DNA from: Liolophura sinensis
Lineage: Eukaryota; Mollusca; Polyplacophora; Chitonida; Chitonidae
NCBI RefSeq assembly: GCF_032854445.1
Contig: NW_027018246.1
Location: 1-52,507 of the forward strand
DNA length: 52,507 nt
Direction: 5' to 3'
The notes beneath the pieces are model-generated. The model ran no database searches. It saw only the letters and a list, made by a program, of their open reading frames with translations, and was not told the DNA's origin. Of this stretch, positions 37,339 to 50,988 are shown piece after piece. The first letter of the stretch is position 1; every line of letters starts with the position of its first letter. Made by a program: the position numbers and the translations under genes.

Positions 37339-40300
37339 GTCGGATTAGCCTCTTACTAGTAGCACTGGAACAGTTTTTCACTTTTGCATTTTTGCTTCGT
37401 CTTTTTGTTAATTGAAATCGGCTAAACTGTACTCTGTACAATCGCGACTGGTCATTACTATATTCAACTTTTGACTATAAGTTATGTGCCCTTCGGTAGC
37501 CCAGAAGACGTCAAATCTTTGGGCCAAGCCCATTTAACTCACCCAGCAATTGCCTTACTTCTAAGTGCAAGACAATCTCAATGTCTTTATCTACGTGTAG
37601 AAAAACCACACCATTTGTACGTGAAAACCACAAGGTACTTGATACAGTCTGCTGTAAAAAAGTACAACTGAACACTGACCCACTTCAGTAAGGTGCCAAA
37701 AGATGCGGAATTGAGCCAGGCATCGGCAGCTGTTGAAAAATTGCAAATTTCCCTGGTTTCCATGGAGTAAGAGCCGTTGCTGGGCACGTGATTATGACAT
37801 AAATGATCATTCAATTGTCACTACAGGCAAAAGTATTGGTCGGAGAGCAACGCGGTTTGCACCATTCGATTTCTCGTCACATAATACGTCGGATTAGCCT
37901 CTTACCAGCAGCACTGGAACAGTTTTTCACTTTTGCATTTTTGCCTGTCTTTTGTTAATTGAAATCGGCTACACTGTACTCTGTACAATCGCGACTGGTC
38001 ATTACTATATTCAACTTTTGACTATAAGTTATGTGCCCTTCGGTAGCCCCAGAAGACCTGAAATCTTTGGGCTAAGCCCATTTAACTCACCCAGCAATTG
38101 CCTTACTTCTAAGTGCAAGACAATCTCAATGTCTTTATCTACGTGTAGAAAAACCACACCATTTGTACGTGAAAAACACAAGGTACTTGATACAGTCTGC
38201 TGTAAAAAGTACAACTGACCACAGACCCACATGAATAAGGTGCCAAAAGGTGCGGAATTGAGCCAGGCATCGGCAGCTGTTGAAAAATTGCAAATTTCCC
38301 TGGTTTCCATGGAGTAAGAGCCGTTGCTGGGCACGTGATTATGACATAAATGATCATTCAATTGTCACTACAGCCAAAAGTATTGGTCGGAGAGCAACGC
38401 GGTTTGCACCATTCGATTTGTCGTCACAAAATACGTCGGATTAGCCTCTTACCAGCAGCACTGGAACAGTTTTTCCACTTTTGCATTTTTGCCTGGTCTT
38501 TTTGTTAATTGAAATCGGCTACACTGCACTCTGTACAATCGCGACTGGTCATTACTATATTCAACTTTTGACTATAAGTTATGTGCCCTTCGGTAGCCCA
38601 GAAGACGTCAAATCTTTGGGCCAAGCCCATTTAACTCATCCAGCAATTGCTTTACTTCTAAGTGCAAGACAATCTCAATGTCTTTATCTACGTGTAGAAA
38701 AACCACACCATTTGTACGTGAAAACCACAAGGTACTTGATACAGTCTGCTGTAAAAAGTACAACTGAACACTGACCCACTTCAGTAAGGTGCCAAAAGAT
38801 GCGGAATTGAGCCAGGCATCGGCAGCTGTTGAAAAATTGCAAATTTCCCTGGTTTCCATGGAGTAAGAGCCGTTGCTGGGCACGTGATTATGACATAAAT
38901 GATCATTCAATTGTCACTACAGCCAAAAGTATTGGTCGGAGAGCAACGCGGATTGCACCATTCGATTTCTCGTCACATAATACGTTGATTAGCCTTTTAC
39001 CAGCAGCACTGGAACAGTTTTTCCACTTTTGCATTTTTACCTGGTCTTTTTGTTAATTGAAATCGGCTACACTGTACTCTGTACAATCGCGACTGGTCAT
39101 TACTATATTTAACTTTTGACTATAAGTTTTGTGCCCTTCGGTAACCCAGAAGACCTGAAATCTTTGGGCTAAGCCCATTTAACTCACCCAGCAATTGCCT
39201 TACTTCTAAGTGCAAGATAATCTCAATGTCTTTATCTACGTGTAGAAAAACCACACCATTTGTACGTGAAAAACACAAGGTACTTGATACAGTCTGCTGT
39301 AAAAAGTACAACTGACCACAGACCCACTTCAGTAAGGTGCCAAAAGATGCGGAATTGAGCCAGGCATCGGCAGCTGTTGAAAAATTGCAAATTTCCCTGG
39401 TTTCCATGGAGTAAGAGCCGTTGCTGGGCACGTGATTATGACATAAATGATCATTCAATTGTCACTACAGCCAAAAGTATTGGTCGGAGAGCAACGCGGT
39501 TTGCACCATTCGATTTCTCGTCACAAAATACGTCGGATTAGCCTCTTACTAGCAGCACTGGAACAGTTTTTCCCCTTTTGCAATTTTACCTGGTCTTTTT
39601 GTTAATTGAAATCGGCTACACTGTACTCTGTACAATCGCGACTGGTCATTACTATATTCAACTTTTGACTATAAGTTATGTGCCCTTCGGTAGCCCAGAA
39701 GACCTGAAATCTTTGGGCTAAGCCCATTTAACTCACCCAGCAATTGCCTTTCTTCTAAGTGCAAGACAATCTCAATGTCTTTATCTACGTGTAGAAAAAC
39801 CACACCATTTGTACGTGAAAAACACAAGGTACTTGATACAGTCTGCTGTAAAAAGTACAACTGACCACAGACCCACATGAATAAGGTGCCAAAAGATCCG
39901 GAATTGAGCCAGGCATCGGCAGCTGTTGAAAAATTGCAAATTTCCCTGGTTTCCATGGAGTAAGAGCCGTTGCTGGGCACGTGATTATGACATAAATGAT
40001 CATTCAATTGTCACTACAGCCAAAAGTATTGGTCGGAGAGAAACGCGGTTTGCACCATTCGATTTCTCGTCACAAAATACGTCGGATTAGACTCTTACCA
40101 GCAGCACTGGAACAGTTTTTCCACTTTTGCATTTTTACCTGGTCTTTTTGTTAATTGAAATCGGCTACACTGTACTCTGTACAATCGCGACTGGTCATTA
40201 CTATATTCAACTTTTGACTATAAGTTATGTGCCCTTCGGTAGCCCAGAAGACCTGAAATCTTTGGGCTAAGCCCATTTAACTCACCCAGCAATTGCCTTT

Positions 40301-40629
40301 CTTCTAAGTGCAAGACAATCTCAATGTCTTTATCTACGTGTAGAAAAACCACAGCATTTGTACGTGAAAAACACAAGGTACTTGATACAGTCTGCTGTAA
40401 AAAGTACAACTGACCACAGACCCACATGAATAAGGTGCCAAAAGATGCGGAATGGAGCCAGGCATCCGTAGCTGTTGAAAAATTGCAAATTTCCCTGGTT
40501 TCCATGGAGTAAGAGCCGTTGCTGGGCACGTGATTATGACATAAATGATCATTCAGTTGTCACTACAGGCAAAAGTATTGGTCGGAGAGCAACGCGGTTT
40601 GCACCATTCGATTTGTCGTCACAAAATAC
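37339..40629. repeat. Monomers 69-74, expanded relative of the trimer plus single copies
   Basis: Starts are 37339, 37888, 38435, 38984, 39532 and 40081. Monomer 69 begins like 63 and 66. Monomer 70 is an extra unit. Monomers 71 and 72 match 64/67 and 65/68, so 69-72 is the trimer with one unit added. Monomers 73 and 74 resemble copies 1-3 at the left edge (TTTACCTGG, GCCTTTCTTC, CATGAATAAGG, and CACAGCATTTG in 74). Single-base indels are frequent up to about 39.0 kb and rare afterwards. Confidence 0.78.
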
Positions 40630-43600
40630 GTCGGATTAGCTTCTTACCAGCAGCACTGGAACAGTTTTTCCACTTTTGCATTTTTGCCTGGTCTTTTTGT
40701 TAATTGAAATCGGCTACACTGCACTCTGTACAATCGCGACTGGTCATTACTATATTCAACTTTTGACTATAAGTTATGTGCCCTTCGGTAGCCCAGAAGA
40801 CCTGAAATCTTTGGGCCAAGCCCATTTAACTCACCCAGCAATTGTCTTACTTCTAAGTCCAAGACAATCTCAATGTCTTTATCTACGTGTAGAAAAACCA
40901 GACCATTTGTACGTGAAAAACACAAGGTACTTGATACAGTCTGCTGTAAAAAGTACAACTAAACACTGACCCACATTTTTAAGTTGCCAAAAGATGCAGA
41001 ATTGGGCCAGGCATCGGCAGCTGTTAAAAAATTGCAAATATCCCTGGTTTCCATGGAGTAAGAGCCGTTGCTGGGCACGTGTTTATGACATGAATGATCA
41101 ATCAATTGTCGCTACAGCCAAAAGTATTGGTCGGAGAGCAACGCGGTTTGCACCATTCGATTTCTCGTCACAAAATACGTCGGATTAGCCTCTTACCAGA
41201 AGCACTGAAACAGATTGTCCACTTTTGCATTTTTGCCTGGTCTTTTTGTTAATTGAAATCGGCTACACTGTACTCTGTACAATCGCGACTGGTCATTACT
41301 ATATTCAACTTTTGACTATAAGTTATGTGCCCTTCGGTAGCCCAGAAGACGTCAAATTCTTGGGCCAAGCCCATTTAACTCACCCAGCAATTGCCTTACT
41401 TCTAAGTGCAAGACAATTTCAATGTCTTTATCTACATGGTGAAAAACCACACCATTTGTACGTGAAAACCACAAGGTACTTGATACAGTCTGCTGTAAAA
41501 AGTACAACTAAACACAGACCCACATGAATAAGGTGCCAAAAGATGCGGAATTGAGCCAGGCATCGGCAGCTGTTGAAAAATTGCAAATTTCCCTGGTTTC
41601 CATGGAGTAAGAGCCGTTGCTGGGCACGTGATTATGACATAAATGATCATTCAATTGTCACTACAGGCAAAAGTATTGGTCGGAGAGCAACGCTTATTGC
41701 ACCATTCGATTTCTCGTCACAAAATACGTCGGATTAGCCTCTTACCAGCAGCACTGGAACAGTTTTTCCACTTTTGCATTTTTGCCTGATCTTTTTGTTA
41801 ATTGAAACCGGCTACACTGCACTCTGTACAATTGCGACTGGTCATTACTATATTTAACTTTTGACTATAAGTTATGTGCCCTTCGGTAGCCCAGAAGACC
41901 TGAAATCTTTGGGCTAAGCCCATTTAACTCACCCAGCAATTGCCTTTCTTCTAAGTGCAAGACAATCTCAATGTCTTTATCTACGTGTAGAAAAACCACA
42001 CCATTTGTACGTGAAAAACACAAGGTACTTGATACAGTCTGCTGTAAAAAGTACAACTGAACACTAACCCACTTCAGTAAGGTGCCAAAAGATGCGGAAT
42101 TGAGCCAGGCATCGGCAGCTGTTGAAAAATTGCAAATTTCCCTGGTTTCCATGGAGTAAGAGCCGTTGCTGGGCACGTGATTATGACATAAATGATCATT
42201 CAATTGTCGCTACAGCCAAAAGTATTGGTCGGAGAGCAACGCGGATTGCACCATTCGATTTCTCGTCACAAAATACGTCGGATTAGGCTCTTACTAGTAG
42301 CACTGGAACAGTTTTTCCACTTTTACATTTTTGCCTGGTCTTTTTGTTAATTGAAATCGGCTACACTGTACTCTGTACAATCGCGACTGGTCATTACTAT
42401 ATTCAACTTTTGACTATAAGTTATGTGCCCTTCGGTAGCCCAGAAGACTTGAAATCTTTGGGCCAAGCCCATTTAACTCACCCAGCAATTGTCTTACTTC
42501 TAAGTCCAAGACAATCTCAATGTCTTTATCTACGTGTAGAAAAACCACACCATTTGTACATAAAAAACGCAAGGTACTTGATACAGTCTGCTGTAAAAAG
42601 TACAACTAAACACTGACCCACATTTTTAAGTTGCCAAAAGATGCAGAATTGGGCCAGGCATCGGCAGCTGTTAAAAAATTGCAAATATCCCTGGTTTCCA
42701 TGGAGTAAGAGCCGTTGCTGGGCACGTGTTTATGACATGAATGATCAATCAATTGTCGCTACAGCCAAAAGTATTGGTCGGAGAGCAACGCGGTTTGCAC
42801 CATTCGATTTCTCGTCACAAAATACGTCGGATTAGCCTCTTACCAGAAGCACTGGAACAGTTTGTCCACTTTTGCATTTTTGCCTAGTCTTTTTGTTAAT
42901 TGAAATCGGCTACACTGTACTCTGTACAATCGCGACTGGTCATTACTATATTCAACTTTTGACTATAAGTTATGTGCCCTTCGGTAGCCCAGAAGACGTC
43001 AAATCTTTGGGCCAAGCCCATTTAACTCACCCAGCAATTGCCTTACTTCTAAGTGCAAGACAATTTCAATGTCTTTATCTACATGGTAAAAAACCACACC
43101 ATTTGTACGTGAAAACCACAAGGTACTTGATACAGTCTGCTGTAGAAAGTACAACTGAACACTGACCCACTTCAGTAAGGTGCCAAAAGATGCGGAATTG
43201 AGCCAGGCATCGGCAGCTGTTGAAAAATTGCAAATTTCCCTGGTTTCCATGGAGTAAGACCCGTTGCTGGGCACGTGATTATGACATAAATGATCATTCA
43301 ATTGTCACTACAGCCAAAAGTATTGGTCGGAGAGCAACGCGGATTGCACCATTCCATTTCTCGTCACAAAATACGTCGGATTAGCCTCTTACCAGCAGCA
43401 CTGGAACAGTTTTTCCACTTTTGCATTTTTGCCTGGTCTTTTTGTTAATTGAAACCGGCTACACTGCACTCTGTACAATTGCGACTGGTCATTACTATAT
43501 TTAACTTTTGACTATAAGTTATGTGCCCTTCGGTAGCCCAGAAGACCTGAAATCTTTGGGCTAAGCCCATTTAACTCACCCAGCAATTGCCTTACTTCTA

Positions 43601-46600
43601 AGTGCAAGACAATCTCAATGTCTTTATCTACGTGTAGAAAAACCACACCATTTGTACGTGAAAAACACAAGGTACTTGATACAGTCTGCTGTAAAAAGTA
43701 CAACTGAACACTAACCCACTTCAGTAAGGTGCCAAAAGATGCGGAATTGAGCCAGGCATCGGCAGCTGTTGAAAAATTGCAAATTTCCCTGGTTTCCATG
43801 GAGTAAGAGCCGTTGCTGGGCACGTGATTATGACATAAATGATCATTCAATTGTCGCTACAGCCAAAAGTATTGGTCGGAGAGCAACGCGGATTGCACCA
43901 TTCGATTTCTCGTCACAAAATACGTCGGATTAGGCTCTTACTAGTAGCACTGGAACAGTTTTTCCACTTTTACATTTTTGCCTGGTCTTTTTGTTAATTG
44001 AAATCGGCTACACTGCACTCTGTACAATCGCGACTGGTCATTACTATATTCAACTTTTGACTATAAGTTATGTGCCCTTCGGTAGCCCAGAAGACCTGAA
44101 ATCTTTGGGCCAAGCCCATTTAACTCACCCAGCAATTGTCTTACTTCTAAGTCCAAGACAATCTCAATGTCTTTATCTACGTGTAGAAAAACCAGACCAT
44201 TTGTACATAAAAAACACAAGGTACTTGATACAGTCTGCTGTAAAAAGTACAACTAAACACTGACCCACATTTTTAAGTTGCCAAAAGATGCAGAATTGGG
44301 CCAGGCATCGGCAGCTGTTAAAAAATTGCAAATATCCCTGGTTTCCATGGAGTAAGAGCCGTTGCTGGGCACGTGTTTATGACATGAATGATCAATCAAA
44401 TGTCGCTACAGCCAAAAGTATTGGTCGGAGAGCAACGCGGTTTGCACCATTCGATTTCTCGTCACAAAATACGTCGGATTAGCCTCTTACCAGAAGCACT
44501 GGAACAGTTTGTCCACTTTTGCATTTTTGCCTGGTCTTTTTGTTAATTGAAATCGGCTAAACTGTACTCTGTACAATCGCGACTGGTCATTACTATATTC
44601 AACTTTTGACTATAAGTTATGTGCCCTTCGGTAGCCCAGAAGACGTCAAATCTTTGGGCCAAGCCCATTTAACTCACCCAGCAATTGCCTTACTTCTAAG
44701 TGCAAGACAATTTCAATGTCTTTATCTACATGGTGAAAAACCACACCATTTGTACGTGAAAAACACAAGGTACTTGATACAGTCTGCTGTAAAAAGTACA
44801 ACTGAACACTGACCCACTTCAGTAAGGTGCCAAAAGATGCGGAATTGAGCCAGGCATCGGCAGCTGTTGAAAAATTGCAAATTTCCCTGGTTTCCATGGA
44901 GTAAGACCCGTTGCTGGGCACGTGATTATGACATAAATGATCATTCAATTGTCACTACAGCCAAAAGTATTGGTCGGAGAGCAACGCGGATTGCACCATT
45001 CCATTTCTCGTCACAAAATACGTCGGATTAGCCTCTTACCAGCAGCACTGGAACAGTTTTTCCACTTTTGCATTTTTGCCTGGTCTTTTTGTTAATTGAA
45101 ACCGGCTACACTGCACTCTGTACAATTGCGACTGGTCATTACTATATTTAACTTTTGACTATAAGTTATGTGCCCTTCGGTAGCCCAGAAGACCTGAAAT
45201 CTTTGGGCTAAGCCCATTTAACTCACCCAGCAATTGCCTTACTTCTAAGTGCAAGACAATCTCAATGTCTTTATCTACGTGTAGAAAAACCACACCATTT
45301 GTACGTGAAAAACACAAGGTACTTGATACAGTCTGCTGTAAAAAGTACAACTGAACACTAACCCACTTCAGTAAGGTGCCAAAAGATGCGGAATTGAGCC
45401 AGGCATCGGCAGCTGTTGAAAAATTGCAAATTTCCCTGGTTTCCATGGAGTAAGAGCCGTTGCTGGGCACGTGATTATGACATAAATGATCATTCAATTG
45501 TCGCTACAGCCAAAAGTATTGGTCGGAGAGCAACGCGGATTGCACCATTCGATTTCTCGTCACAAAATACGTCGGATTAGGCTCTTACTAGTAGCACTGG
45601 AACAGTTTTTCCACTTTTACATTTTTGCCTGGTCTTTTTGTTAATTGAAATCGGCTACACTGCACTCTGTACAATCGCGACTGGTCATTACTATATTCAA
45701 CTTTTGACTATAAGTTATGTGCCCTTCGGTAGCCCAGAAGACCTGAAATCTTTGGGCCAAGCCCATTTAACTCACCCAGCAATTGTCTTACTTCTAAGTC
45801 CAAGACAATCTCAATGTCTTTATCTACGTGTAGAAAAACCAGACCATTTGTACATAAAAAACACAAGGTACTTGATACAGTCTGCTGTAAAAAGTACAAC
45901 TAAACACTGACCCACATTTTTAAGTTGCCAAAAGATGCAGAATTGGGCCAGGCATCGGCAGCTGTTAAAAAATTGCAAATATCCCTGGTTTCCATGGAGT
46001 AAGAGCCGTTGCTGGGCACGTGTTTATGACATGAATGATCAATCAAATGTCGCTACAGCCAAAAGTATTGGTCGGAGAGCAACGCGGTTTGCACCATTCG
46101 ATTTCTCGTCACAAAATACGTCGGATTAGCCTCTTACCAGAAGCACTGGAACAGTTTGTCCACTTTTGCATTTTTGCCTGGTCTTTTTGTTAATTGAAAT
46201 CGGCTAAACTGTACTCTGTACAATCGCGACTGGTCATTACTATATTCAACTTTTGACTATAAGTTATGTGCCCTTCGGTAGCCCAGAAGACGTCAAATCT
46301 TTGGGCCAAGCCCATTTAACTCACCCAGCAATTGCCTTACTTCTAAGTGCAAGACAATTTCAATGTCTTTATCTACATGGTGAAAAACCACACCATTTGT
46401 ACGTGAAAAACACAAGGTACTTGATACAGTCTGCTGTAAAAAGTACAACTGAACACTGACCCACTTCAGTAAGGTGCCAAAAGATGCGGAATTGAGCCAG
46501 GCATCGGCAGCTGTTGAAAAATTGCAAATTTCCCTGGTTTCCATGGAGTAAGACCCGTTGCTGGGCACGTGATTATGACATAAATGATCATTCAATTGTC

Positions 46601-48315
46601 ACTACAGCCAAAAGTATTGGTCGGAGAGCAACGCGGATTGCACCATTCCATTTCTCGTCACAAAATACGTCGGATTAGCCTCTTACCAGCAGCACTGGAA
46701 CAGTTTTTCCACTTTTGCATTTTTGCCTGGTCTTTTTGTTAATTGAAACCGGCTACACTGCACTCTGTACAATTGCGACTGGTCATTACTATATTTAACT
46801 TTTGACTATAAGTTATGTGCCCTTCGGTAGCCCAGAAGACCTGAAATCTTTGGGCTAAGCCCATTTAACTCACCCAGCAATTGCCTTACTTCTAAGTGCA
46901 AGACAATCTCAATGTCTTTATCTACGTGTAGAAAAACCACACCATTTGTACGTGTAAAACACAAGGTACTTGATACAGTCTGCTGTAAAAAGTACAACTG
47001 AACACTAACCCACTTCAGTAAGGTGCCAAAAGATGCGGAATTGAGCCAGGCATCGGCAGCTGTTGAAAAATTGCAAATTTCCCTGGTTTCCATGGAGTAA
47101 GAGCCGTTGCTGGGCACGTGATTATGACATAAATGATCATTCAATTGTCGCTACAGCCAAAAGTATTGGTTGTAGAGCAACGCGGATTGCACCATTCGAT
47201 TTCTCGTCACAAAATACGTCGGATTAGACTCTTACTAGTCGCACTGGAACAGTTTTTCCACTTTTACATTTTTGCCTGGTCTTTTTGTTAATTGAAATCG
47301 GCTACACTGTACTCTGTACAATCGCGACTGGTCATTACTATATTCAACTTTTGACTATAAGTTATGTGCCCTTCGGTAGCCCAGAAGACCTGAAATCTTT
47401 GGGCCAAGCCCATTTAACTCACCCAGCAATTGTCTTACTTCTAAGTCCAAGACAATCTCAATGTCTTTATCTACGTGTAGAAAAACCAGACCATTTGTAC
47501 ATAAAAAACACAAGGTACTTGATACAGTCTGCTGTAAAAAGTACAACTAAACACTGACCCACATTTTTAAGTTGCCAAAAGATGCAGAATTGGGCCAGGC
47601 ATCGGCAGCTGTTAAAAAATTGCAAATATCCCTGGTTTCCATGGAGTAAGAGCCGTTGCTGGGCACGTGTTTATGACATGAATGATCAATCAATTGTCGC
47701 TACAGCCACAAGAATTGGTCGGAGAGCAACGCGGTTTGCACCATTCGATTTCTCGTCACAAAATACGTCGGATTAGCCTCTTACCAGAAGCACTGGAACA
47801 GTTTGTCCACTTTTGCATTTTTGCCTGGTCTTTTTGTTAATTGAAATCGGTTACACTGTACTCTGTACAATCGCGACTGGTCATTACTATATTCAACTTT
47901 TGACTATAAGTTATGTGCCCTTCGGTAGCCCAGAAGACGTCAAATCTTTGGGCCAAGCCCATTTAACTCACCCAGCAATTGCCTTACTTCTAAGTGCAAG
48001 ACAATTTCAATGTCTTTATCTACATGGTGAAAAACCACACCATTTGTACGTGAAAACCACAAGGCACTTGATACAGTCTGCTGTAAAAAGTACAACTGAA
48101 CACTGACCCACTTCAGTAAGGTGCCAAAAGATGCGGAATTGAGCCAGGCATCGGCAGCTGTTGAAAAATTGCAAATTTCCCTGGTTTCCATGGAGTAAGA
48201 GCCGTTGCTGGGCACGTGATTATGACATAAATTATCATTCAGTTGTCACTACAGCCAAAAGTATTGGTCGGAGAGCAACGCGGTTTGCACCATTCGATTT
48301 CTCGTCACAAAATAC
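40630..48315. repeat. Right trimer higher-order repeat (1647 bp, about 4.7 copies)
   Basis: Two lead-in monomers (40630, 41179) are followed by four trimers starting at 41728, 43375, 45022 and 46669. Unit 1 has ACAATTGCGAC and ATATTTAAC. Unit 2 has ATTGTCTTAC, AAGTCCAAG and CACATTTTTAAGTTGCC. Unit 3 begins CCAGAAGCACTG, has CAGTTTGTCC and carries CTACATGGTGAAAAACC or a near variant. All twelve monomers of the four trimers are exactly 549 bp. The copies at 43375-45021 and 45022-46668 showed no difference at any diagnostic site I compared, which makes this the most recently amplified part of the window. Confidence 0.92.
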
Positions 48316-48775
48316 GTCGGATTAGCCTCTTACCAGCAGCACTGGAACAGTTTTTCCACTTTTGCATTTTTACCTGGTCTTTTTGTTAATTGAAATCGGC
48401 TACACTGTACTCTGTACAATCGCGACTGGTCATTACTATATTCAACTTTTGACTATAAGTTATGTGCCCCTCGGTAGCCCAGAAGACGTCAAATCTTTCG
48501 GCTAAGCCCATTTAACTCACCCAGCAATTGTCTTACTTCTAAGTCGAAGACAATCTCAATGTCTTTATCTACGTGTAGAAAAACCAGACCATTTGTACAT
48601 AAAAAACACAAGGTACTTGATACAGTCTGCTGTAAAAAGTACAACTAAACACTGACCCACATTTATAAGGTGCCAAAAGATGTGGAATTGGGCCAGGCAT
48701 CGGCAGCTGCTAAAAAATTGCAAATATCCCTGGTTTCCATGGAGTAAGAGCCGTTGCTGGGCACGTGATTATGAC

Positions 48776-48791
48776 ATCAATGATCATTGAT
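48776..48791. repeat. 16-bp perfect palindrome variant (monomer 89)
   Basis: Same palindrome in the first unit of the right-edge 4-mer, here followed by CTGTCAC and not CTGTCGC. Confidence 0.9.
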
Positions 48792-50972
48792 CTGTCACTA
48801 CAGCCACAAGTATTGGTCGGAGAGCAACGCGGTTTGCACCATTCGATTTCTCGTCACAAAATACGTCCGATTAGCCTCTTACTAGTAGCACTGGAACAGT
48901 TTTTCCACTTTTGCATTTTTGCTTCGTCTTTTTGTTAATTGAAATCGGCTAAACTGTACTCTGTACAATCGCGACTGTTTATTACTATTTTGAACTTTTG
49001 ACTATAAGTTATGTGCCCTTCGGTAGCCCAGAAGACGTCAAATCTTTGGGCTAAGCCCATTTAACTCACCCAGCAATTGCCTTACTTCTAAGTGCAAGAC
49101 AATCTCAATGTCTTTATCTACGTGTAGAAAAACCACACCATTTGTACGTGAAAACCACAAGGTACTTGATACAGTCTGCTGTAAAAAGTACAACTGAACA
49201 CTGACCCACTTCAGTAAGGTGCCAAAAGATGCGGAATTGAGCCAGGCATCGGCAGCTGTTGAAAAATTGCAAATTTCCCTGGTTTCCATGGAGTAAGAGC
49301 CGTTGCTGGGCACGTGATTATGACATAAATGATCATTCAATTGTCACTACAGCCAAAAGTATTGGTCGGAGAGCAACGCGGTTTGCACCATTCGATTTCT
49401 CGTCACAAAATACGTCGGATTAGACTCTTACCAGCAGCACTGGAACAGTTTTTCCACTTTTGCATTTTTACCTGGTCTTTTTGTTAATTGAAATCGGCTA
49501 CACTGTACTCTGTACAATCGCGACTGGTCATTACTATATTCAACTTTTGACTATAAGTTATGTGCCCTTCGGTAGCCCAGAAGACATCAAATCTTTGGGC
49601 CAAGCCCATTTAACTCACCCAGCAATTGCCTTACTTCTATGTCCAAGACAATTTCAATGTCTTTATCTACATGGTGAAAAACCACACTATTTGTACGTGA
49701 AAACCACAAGGTACTTGATACAGTCTGCTGTAAAAAGTACAACTGAACACTGACCCACTTCAGTAAGGTGCCAAAAGATGCGGAATTGAGCCAGGCATCG
49801 GCAGCTGTTGAAAAATTGCAAATATCCCTGGTTTCCATGGAGTAAGAGCCGTTGCTGGGCACGTGTTTATGACATGAATGATCAATCAATTGTCGCTACA
49901 GCCAAAAGTATTGGTCGGAGAGCAACGCGGTTTGCACCATTCGATTTCTCGTCACAAAATACGTCGGATTAGACTCTTACTAGTAGCACTGGAACAGTTT
50001 TTCCACTTTTGCATTTTTGCCTGGTCTTTTTGTTAATTGAAATCGGCTAAACTGTACTCTGTACAATCGCGACTGGTCTTTACTATATTCAACTTTTGAC
50101 TATAACTTATGTGCCCTTCGGTAGCCCAGAAGACCTGAAATCTTTGGGCCAAGCCCATTTAACTCACCCAGCAATTGCCTTACTTCTAAGTGCAAGACAA
50201 TCTCAATGTCTTTATCTACATGGTGAAAAACCACACCATTTGTACGTGAAAACCACAAGGTACTTGATACAGTCTGCTGTAAAAAGTACAACTGAACACT
50301 GACCCACTTCAGTAAGGTGCCAAAAGATGCGGAATTGAGCCAGGCATCGGCAGCTGTTGAAAAATTGCAAATTTCCCTGGTTTCCATGGAGTAAGAGCCG
50401 TTGCTGGGCACGTGATTATGACATAAATTATTATTCAGTTGTCACTACAGCCAAAAGTATTGGTCGGAGAGCAACGCGGTTTGCACCATTCGATTTCTCG
50501 TCACAAAATACGTCGGATTAGCCTCTTACCAGCAGCACTGGAACAGTTTTTCCACTTTTGCATTTTTACCTGGTCTTTTTGTTAATTGAAATCGGCTACA
50601 CTGTACTCTGTACAATCGCGACTGGTCATTACTATATTCAACTTTTGACTATAAGTTATGTGCCCCTCGGTAGCCCAGAAGACGTCAAATCTTTCGGCTA
50701 AGCCCATTTAACTCACCCAGCAATTGTCTTACTTCTAAGTCGAAGACAATCTCAATGTCTTTATCTACGTGTAGAAAAACCAGACCATTTGTACATAAAA
50801 AAACACAAGGTACTTGATACAGTCTGCTGTAAAAAGTACAACTAAACACTGACCCACATTTATAAGGTGCCAAAAGATGTGGAATTGGGCCAGGCATCGG
50901 CAGCTGTTAAAAAATTGCAAATATCCCTGGTTTCCATGGAGTAAGATCCGTTGCTGGGCACGTGATTATGAC

Positions 50973-50988
50973 ATCAATGATCATTGAT
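50973..50988. repeat. 16-bp perfect palindrome variant (monomer 93)
   Basis: Copy of the 48776 site at the 2197-bp higher-order spacing, followed by CTGTCAC as there. Confidence 0.9.
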
